A stretch of 64,000 bases of DNA from Thalassia testudinum (taxonomy: Eukaryota > Streptophyta > Magnoliopsida > Alismatales > Hydrocharitaceae), in assembly GCA_037157565.1 (NCBI GenBank), contig JAZHRO010000036.1, positions 22,618,501 through 22,682,500 on the forward strand, read 5' to 3'. The notes beneath the pieces were generated by a model that had not been told where the DNA came from, did no database searches, and saw only the letters and a program-made list of their open reading frames with translations. Both the position numbers and the translations under genes were made by a program. Position 1 is the stretch's first letter; every line of letters starts with the position of its first letter. This document shows positions 56,513 through 64,000 of the stretch, in pieces.

Positions 56513-59500
56513 TCAAGAGGAATGGAGGGTAAAGGATGACTCAGCCAAATCTATATCAGTCGTGTCAATGAACGGCTTGAGTCTCTGACCGTTCACGACA
56601 AAGGGTTCAGAATCGTGGCTGAGTGGGCTGATTTCAATGGCTCCATTTTCGAAGATTTGTTGGACTAGGTAGGGTCCGACCCACTTGGATCTTAGCTTCC
56701 CTGGGAATAGTTTTAGTCAGGCATCAAAGAGTAAAACTTTTTGACCAGGATGAAAGACATTTCTAGAAATGTGTTTGTCGTGAAAAGCTTTAACCCGTTC
56801 TTTGTAAATTCACGAGTTCTCATACGCATCGTGGCGTAACTCATCGATCTCGCTCATTTGAAGTCTTTTGTGGGTTCTAGCCTTGGAAAGGTTAAGATTG
56901 CAGGTCCGTACTGCCCAATAGGATTTATGCTCCAACTTGACGGGGAGGTGACATGCCTTCCCGTACACTAGTCTGAAGGGAGACATTCCTAATTGGGTCT
57001 TGTGGGCGGTCCTATAGGCCCACAATGCTTCCGGAAGCCGAGAAGACCAACCTTTTCTATTAGGTCGAACAGTAACCTGAAGGATCTTCTTGATCTCTCG
57101 GTTAGATAGCCCAGCTAGACCATTAGTTTCGGGGTGGTAAGGAGTAGAGATTTGATGCGACACCCTGTATTTGGTCATCAGTGACCTGAACTGAGCATTT
57201 GTAAAATGGGTCCCTCCGTCGGAAATTATAGCATGCGGAATCCCGAACCTTGAGAAAATGTTTTGATGGAGGAATTTTATAACGACTTTATGATTGTTGG
57301 TTCGGGTCGGAATGGCTTCTATCCACTTGGAAATATAGTCAATTGCGAGTAAGATGTATTCGAAGCCATTAGAGGTCGGAAAGGGTCCCATGAAATCAAT
57401 CCCCCAAATATCAAAAATTTCGCATACCAAGATCGGCTATAGAGGCATCATGTCTCGATGGCTCATGTTGCCTAGAGTCTGGCAACGAGAACATGCCTTA
57501 CAGTGATCGTATGTATCCTTGAAAATTGTAGGCCAGTAAAAGCCACACTGGAGGACTTTTGCTGTGGTTTTATGTCCTGAAAAATGTCCACCGCATGCCT
57601 GGTCATGGCAGAATGAGAGTATGTCTTTGATTTCCACTTCCGCGACGCATCGTCGGATTATCTGATCAGCACCAATGCGGAATAGATACGAGTCTTCCCA
57701 TAGGTAGTACTTAGCATCGGAATGCAATCTGTCCTTTTTGGCTTTCGGCCAATCAGACGGAATCTGATGTGATGCCAGGTAATTAACTATATCAGCAAAC
57801 CATGGAAGACTTGTATTGATAGTCAAGAGGTGCTCATCAGGAAAATGTTTTGTAATAGGTCCGGAAGGATCAATAATTTCAGAAGGAAGGCGGGACAAGT
57901 GATCGGCTACCACATTTTGCTTTCCCACCTTGTCACGAATCTTGAGGTCAAATTCTTGCAATAGCAAGATCCATCGGATTAATCGAGGTTTCGCATCCTT
58001 CTTAGCAAAGAGATGCCTCACAGCTATATGATCCGAGTATATAATAACACGGGAACCCAGAAGGTATGATCTGAATTTTTCCAGGGCAAATACTACGGCC
58101 AGCAGCTCTTTCTCAGTAACTGTATAGTTACGCTGAGTTTCATCCAGTGTTTTGCTGGCATAGTAAATGACCACAGGTTTCCCGTCAATTTTCTGCCCCA
58201 AAATCGCTCCTACAGCGAAGTCAGATGCATCGCACATGATCTCAAAGGGTTAAGACCAATCAGGGGACTGTAGGATCGGGGCTTGGGTGACTCGGTAGCG
58301 TAGGATCTCAAATGCTTGAGTGCATTCCTTGGAAATTTCGAAAGGCACATCCTTGGAGAGAAGGTTGGTCAGGGGGCACGCAATTTTTAAGAAATCGGGA
58401 ATGAATCGACGGTAGAAACCGACGTGCCCCAAAAAAGATCGGATGTCCTTAATCAAGCTAGGCATAGGAAGCTTGGAAATCAGGTTAACCTTAGCTCGAT
58501 CCACTTGGATGCCTTTCTCCGAGATTAGATGTCCTAAGACAATTCCCTCAGGCACCATGAAATGGCTCTTTTCCCAGGAAAGAACCAAATTCACCTCGAT
58601 GCACCGCCTGAGTATTTGGACCAAGTGTTGGAGGCAATCGTCAAATGATTCTCCAAAAATTGAAAAATCATCCATGAAGACTTCTAGATAATCACCTACC
58701 ATATCTGAGAATATGGCAAGCATGCACCGCTGAAAAGTTGCAGGTGCATTGCAGAGACCGAACGGCATCCTTCGAAACGCGTACGTCCCGAAGGGGCAGG
58801 TGAATGTGGTATTTTCTTGGTCCTCTGGATGGATTGCCACCTGATTGTAACCGGAATACCCATCAAGAATGCAGAAGAACCTAGTTCCCGCTAGTTTTTT
58901 TGAGGATTTGATCAATAAACGGTAGTGGGAAATGATCCTTCTTCGTGGAGGAATTGAGTCTTCTATAATCAATGCAGACTCTCCACGAGTTAGCTATTTG
59001 GGTAGGAATGACTTCTCCGGTTTCAGTCGTGATGATGGTAAGTCCTGCCTTCTTAGGCACCACTTGTATTGGACTCACCCAACGACTGTCGGAGATCGGG
59101 TAGATGATCCCTGCATCTAACCACTTTATGATCTCCTTTTTCACGACCTCCTGTAGGTTAGGGTTTAGGTGTCTTTGCATTTCTCTTGAAGGTCATGAGC
59201 CTTCTTCTGTGTAGATTCGATGTGTGCAGTATGAAGGGCTTATACCAGTCAAATCATCGAGAGTCCATCCAATGGCTCTACGATGTTGCTGGAGAACAGA
59301 AATCAAATGGAGTTCCTAGTCAGGTGTGAGTCGAGAATTGATAATCACAGGAAACGTCTGATTTGAATCCAGAAAGACGTACTTCAGATGTTCGGGAAGG
59401 GGTTTGAGTTCCATGACAGGGTTGTCAGCAGCAGCGGGTGGTTCGGGGTTTGCATCAGGAGCAATGGTAGGAGTCATAGGTGTATCTAGATCATGTTCGC

Positions 59501-62199
59501 ACTCCTCTGTTAGCGGTTTTCGATTCTCTAGTGGTTGATCAGGAATAATCAGGTTGTCCTCTATATGCAATTCATCAACCACGGCTTTGACATCACATAT
59601 TTCCTCTATAACCCCGTAATTAATCCCTTGCTGGGCCTTGAAAATGTCAATCTTCATGTTTTGATTCCCAAATTTTAATTCTATCTGGCCCTCTTCGCAG
59701 TTAATGTTGGCCCTAGCAGTGGCCAAAAAGGGTCTCCCTAATGTGATTGGTGTGTCCCTTGGGTTCTTAGGTGCATCCATGTCTAGTACTATGAAATCCA
59801 CTGGAAAATAAAAATCTCTTACCCTAACAATGACATCCTCGAGTATTCCTTTGGGTGACTTGATGGATCGATCAGCTAACTGCAATGTCACCTCAGTGGG
59901 TTTAAGTTTAGATTCTTCAAGGTGGTCAAGGAGGGATGTAGGTATTAAATTTATGGAGGCACCTAGATCTAGTAGGGCTCTATCAAATTGGGTTTCACCA
60001 ATTTTAAAAGAAATCAAGGGAGTTCCTGGGTCTTTAGCCTTGGGTGGGAGTTTGCTCAAGATGACAGAGCTGGCTTGGTCTGACAGTACGATTGGGTTCC
60101 CATCCTTGGTTCGCGGCTTACGTTTTGGTGTACATGTCTTTCAAGAATCTTGCGTAAGCCGGTATGTGGCGGATTGCATCCATCAACGGGATGTTTATCT
60201 GGACCTGTTCAAAGAGCTTGACCAGATCCTGCTCGGGAGCCACAGGTTTGGTTATTCTTTTTCCTTTGGTCAAGGCCTCATGAAATGGGATCCTAGCTGG
60301 TTCCTCTAGGATAGGTCCAGGTTCTTGATCTGGAACAGTAGTATCTTGGATAACTATCCTAGGGTCTTGGCCATTATCAGGCTTGGAGTGGTTCGGATAA
60401 TGTGGGTCTTGGGTTATTTTACCACTACGTGTTGTTACAGAGTTCAACCCGGCCTGATTTAGGCTAGGTAGGAGGGGTGGCTGCTGCTGAAATCCCGCAT
60501 AAGATGTTGAAGCCTCCATCCCGTCTGGTGATGGAGTAGCAGGGGCCTGATAAATCACATGTGTTTGGCCTAAATTTGGATTCATAACGCGCTTCTGGGT
60601 TAGCACGTTATTTGGGTTGGGCAGAGGTTGCGAAGGAAGGGTGCCAGGTTGGCGGGAATTTGGCATCTGGGCCAGTTGGTTGCGAACCTCTGTGATTTCA
60701 TCCTTGTGCTGTTTTTGCATTGCCACATTTGTCTTTTGAATGCCAGCCAGTGCTTGAAGGATAAGAGTCATTTGATCCTGGTCTTGCCCGGATTGGTAGG
60801 TAGGATTGGGCCGAGGCTGAGGCGGCTGAAATGGACGAGAGGCTTGTGGACGGGGTTGATATGGTGGTCTTTGAGAATTTCCCGCCCACTGAAAGTTAGG
60901 ATGATTTCGCCATCCAGGGTTGTAGGTATTGGAGAACTGGTCATTCTGGATGGTGTTGAGGTCCTCGCAGTTCTGAGGAACCTCGGGAAAGTCAGAATAC
61001 GAGGGTTTAGAGTTCCCCCAACTCGAGTTGAATGGATCGGAGGTTACTCCGGTCCGAGAGGCAGACGGGGGTGGATATGGGTCCATCCCCTTGGCAGGTT
61101 GGTGATAGATGTTTTGCACAGTTTCCCTTGCTAGAGGAATTCATGCAAAAGAGTTTTGCGCAGAGGTTGCTTGCTGCAAATGTCGAGTTAGCTCATCCAC
61201 CTTCTTTTCTATGATAGAAACCTTGTCCAACCGACTGGCCATCAGTTCCAAGTCGACGGAAGTGGACAGGTCCTGCATCTCATGTGTCCCTCTTAGATTC
61301 GTCGATGCGCGAGCATTCGTCCTGTCGAATAAGCCCATGGAGTCATTATTTATGGAGTTTTCGCACATGTTTTCGAGAATCTCCCACACCGTGTCCTCGT
61401 GTTGACCCATGATGTTTCCTCCGCACGTTGCATTGACAAATAAACGAATATCCTCACGGAGTCCCTGGTAAAAAGACTGGACTTGTTCCCACCTAGGAAC
61501 TCCGTGATGGGGGCACTTTCGCATGAGATCTAGGAATCGATCCCAAGCTTCATGAAGAGGTTCTCCCGGTTGTTGAGTGAAATGAGTGATCTGGTGGTGC
61601 AAGGCATTCGTCCGGCCAACGGGGAAGAATTTTTTCAAAAATTCGAACTGCAATTCCTCCCATGTGTTGATCGGACGGGTTTGAGTTTGATACCAATGTG
61701 CGGCCTTGTCCATAAGGGAGAACGAAAACATTTTCATGAGTAGGATATCCCGATTTTGTACATCTGACCCGAAGGTCTGGGCCAGATGCTTGAGTTGTTT
61801 GATGTGTTGGAATGGATCCTCAGAGTTAAGCCCATGGAACTTCGGTATGGCATGAATCATATTGGGCTTCAGTTCAGAATCAGGTCCTCCAATTGGGATT
61901 CGTACTCGGGGTTCGATTGCCACCGCAGCGGGATTATAGTGATCTCGCATCATAGGTCGCTGTGGTGGGTTTACAAAGTTCTGAAAGAGATCATTAAGGC
62001 GTTGAAGTTGGTGTTCAAGGTTGTTCTCCTCTTCAATGGGTTGTGCCATGATGGGAGAAGGAGAATTAGGATCTGAATCAGATGAAAGATTTATGTGGTG
62101 GGGTTGCTGCACAAACAAGGGCGTCGAGGCTTGGCCTCGATGAGAGTGAATTTCTAAAGGAGGTCTTGTGGGTGGTCTTAAGGACCTCCTACCGAACAT
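56513..62199 (-). pseudogene. gag-pol: Gag-Pol of F, disrupted
   Basis: Start [14 protein letters not shown] at 62199; collinear with A to its end at 56513. Lesions seen: TGA near 61141 at the end of the gag core part, a 1-base loss near 60135 in the region before protease, a TAG near 59316, TGA near 59190, a frameshift near 58895 within RT, TAA near 58250 between RT and RNase H, TAG near 57437, TGA near 56810, and one more stop near 56717. Gag core, [24 protein letters not shown], RNase H, D-D-E and GPY modules are all still readable. No CCHC knuckle. Not functional as a whole. Confidence 0.92.
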
Positions 62200-63131
62200 G
62201 CACCGAAAGATGTGATGAGATTAGAAGGTGCTAGACCCAATCAAGACACCCAAAAATTGTTGGGTGACTATAGAGGTTCGGGGCAGATGGACCCCTGGAT
62301 CAGAAGATCGCCCACCTGAGAAATACCTGGGCAGCCAGAGAGGGAGAGTCCCGCAAAGACCCCTACACGGTAGAGCGTCCCCACGGGTTACAGGGTTTCC
62401 CCCACCCGACCTCACTTGTCACTGCGGTTCCAGGTAGACCAGAATGGGGACCTTGACCTCTTAAGTCTACCTTTTTTTTATTTTAAGATCAAGGTGCTTA
62501 ATGTTCCACTTGAACTTTTAAGTATTTTGAGTGTAAAAAGGTGACCTAATTTTAAGGTTGGTTGACCCAAGGGATCAACTTCACCTCTTGGTCCTTTGAG
62601 AGTATGGTTCAAATGGATTAAAAACCTGATTTGCTTAGGATTCCTCTTGTATAGATCTTTCCAAACACGGTTTAGGCACACCTCATTTTGGAAAATTTGT
62701 TTCTTTATTTAAGAGGAGATGCGTCTCTAAAAACCCTAGCTTTGCAATCCCTAACTTGGCTCTAGTGGGTCCAATTTAGTTGCTTTAGAAATTAGCACCT
62801 AGGGCTCAATCAAGAAAGTTTTAGCCCTAGTTGCCTTAGTTGGATGAACAGACAAAAATATGTTGAAATGAAAATCAGGCAACTTGATGAGTTACTAAAT
62901 ATGAAACAGGTAGCCCTAAGTTGATTTTTCTCTTTTTTTTTCCTTTTTAGATTTTGAGAGGGTTAAGAGAGAGGGCTTATGGAAATTACCTGTTCCTTGG
63001 AGAGTCTGTTGTGCAGTTATTGCTCTTTCCTTTTTGATTTGCTTTCCCTGCTTGAACACAACAAAAGAGAGAAGTTAAGTCAGATATTAGATAGAAAAAT
63101 TGTAATCAAAATCTTTAAAAGTGCCCGTTGC
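62200..63131 (-). other. Leader of F
   Basis: Homologous to the A and B leaders over 62220-62470, including a damaged form of the uORF (62415-62221, with the stretch GVHLPRTSIVTQ). An acceptor-like stretch ending in AG lies about 80-90 nt from the PBS. Confidence 0.7.
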
Positions 63132-63149
63132 TCCCCGGCAACGGCGCCA
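63132..63149 (-). other. Primer binding site of F
   Basis: TGGCGCCGTTGCCGGGGA on the minus strand, 3 bp from the 5' LTR, identical to B. Confidence 0.9.
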
Positions 63150-63152
63150 AAA

Positions 63153-64000
63153 TGTTCTCACATTTTTGTGCGGCTTTAAAGTATATCACGTTGTAGTATA
63201 ACCGACAAAACGTTCAAACAAATATAATGAATTTTATTACTCGAAAAACTAAAGTATCCGAGGTCGAACACAGGGAGCAAGCTCAGTACTTTTTAAAACC
63301 AAACAATACAACTGTTAAATGAAAAGGATTGATTCAAAGAGAGAATTTTAAAAAGGATTTGAGAAATAAAAATAGAATTGGACGTCTGATTTCTGTATCA
63401 GACGTCTTAAATGTAATCTCCTTTCTCTCTTCTTCTTTGTTGCTCTTCTCTTTCTTCTGCCTTGTCTTCCTTCTTCCTTCTTCTTCTCTGCGAAAACTTC
63501 TCCTTTCACTGCTACACAGCCTCTTCCTTCTTCTCTTCCTATTCTGCAGCTGCTAAGTGTTCGCTGCCTCTTTCGCTTCTTCCTTCCTGCACACAGCACA
63601 TTCAAAGCAAAACCTACACCCGTCCCTCTACCCAAGCGTCTCTCTCTCTCTCAAGCAATTCACTCAACGACGCTTTCCCAGAGCCACATGAGTAGTTGGG
63701 TCGGATTCGCACCCGGGACTAGGTGCACCGGCAGGTGGTGATGCACGAGGAGTGCAAAGGTTTAGGTCGGGTCGGATCCCGCCAGATCTGCGAGGTCAAG
63801 CCGCGGACGAGGCGGGTGTGAGGGCAGGTGAGGGACCTCACCCCTGTGCTTACGGAGGCAATGGGATTAAGACACAAAAATAATTTATATGATACCTGTG
63901 TTTTGCAATCCCACGATGTGGGACTATCTGGTCGGTCCTGCTTTCGCGCCCGCAGAGCTTTCATCACGCGATTGCTCCAGCTGCTGGACTCTCTGTGCGA
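63153..64000 (-). mobile_element. 5' LTR of F, partial (window edge)
   Basis: This is the U5 side of the LTR, matching 52354-53201 with roughly 15-20 differences by eye and a 20-bp segment that the 3' LTR lacks. The U5 hairpin is intact here (63381-63406). Confidence 0.88.
63381..63406 (-). other. U5 hairpin of F
   Basis: Perfect 10-bp arms GACGTCTGAT and ATCAGACGTC around six bases. In the 3' LTR (52582-52587) only one GACGTC is left. Confidence 0.7.

Larger units (their letters stand above)
3661..64000 (+). mobile_element. Element C: old Athila-type retrotransposon, host of all later insertions
   Basis: The pieces are collinear on the plus strand: 5' LTR, decayed PBS, leader, gag-pol remains split by B and by a solo LTR, post-pol region split by solo LTR E, PPT, and the start of the 3' LTR at 46196. 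The 3' LTR is cut at 47850 by element D, so its right end should lie beyond this window. If C inserted into G, its TSD is probably AATAA (3656-3660); the second copy is not visible. It is the most mutated element here, which fits its outer position. Confidence 0.8.
47851..64000 (+). mobile_element. Element D: Athila-type retrotransposon, partial in window, host of F
   Basis: D shows a 5' LTR, PBS, leader, decayed gag and the start of protease, then is interrupted at 52353 by F. The rest must lie to the right of the window. It is distinct from the A/B/C/F families: a shorter 1.76-kb LTR and a gag signature of the [12 protein letters not shown] kind. Confidence 0.82.
52354..64000 (-). mobile_element. 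Element F: Athila-type retrotransposon, defective, right end outside window
   Basis: Minus strand: 3' LTR 54935-52354, PPT, post-pol region, gag-pol remains 62199-56513, leader, PBS 63149-63132, 5' LTR from 63153 onward (only about a third in view). Close relative of A and B by protein, but its LTRs form a separate family shared with solo LTR E. Confidence 0.9.

Overview
This is plant nuclear DNA, and it consists almost entirely of nested Ty3/gypsy LTR retrotransposons. I see no host gene, rRNA, canonical tRNA or CRISPR. The polyproteins are of the plant Athila lineage: an Asp-tRNA-type primer site (TGGCGCCGTTGCCGGGGA), a single gag-pol frame, a DLGAS protease, an FMDD reverse transcriptase, a D/D-35-E integrase, and very long LTRs (about 1.7-2.8 kb). 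The species cannot be told from this; a repeat-rich heterochromatic block of an angiosperm is the natural reading.

The layers can be resolved from target-site duplications (TSDs) and interrupted reading frames. G (about 1335-3660) is an LTR broken about 22 bp before its 3' end by C. C (3661 to beyond the window, plus strand) is an old, heavily mutated Athila element. Its 5' LTR is 3661-6247, its gag-pol remains lie in 34523-39693 and 41365-41888, and its 3' LTR starts at 46196. B (7213-34518, plus, TSD GTGTA) landed at the start codon of C gag. A (7302-20923, minus, TSD CTTAA) landed inside the 5' LTR of B. A is young and looks complete: near-identical 2.76-kb LTRs, PBS, PPT and one open 1899-residue gag-pol frame. 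A solo LTR of family D (39694-41359, minus, TSD CTACC) cuts C integrase. A solo LTR of family F, called E here (42215-44900, minus, TSD AAAAT), sits in the post-pol region of C. A D element (47851 to beyond the window, plus) entered the 3' LTR of C. F (52354 to beyond the window, minus) entered the protease of D. Nesting is therefore four deep on two branches: G>C>B>A and G>C>D>F. Positions 1-1334 look like the end of another, unidentified LTR.

The coding parts are a retrotransposon life cycle in one frame (capsid, protease, RT, RNase H, integrase) bracketed by LTR promoters, PBS and PPT. Only A could plausibly encode all of it; B, C, D and F carry stops, frameshifts or deletions. None has an env-like ORF.

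The most interesting signals are non-coding structures kept in several diverged copies. They are a promoter palindrome about 70-85 bp upstream of the LTR TATA box whose two arms change together between families, three further LTR inverted repeats, a three-copy 38-bp motif between pol and the 3' LTR, a leader uORF, and tRNA-like A/B-box sequences inside the D-family LTR.
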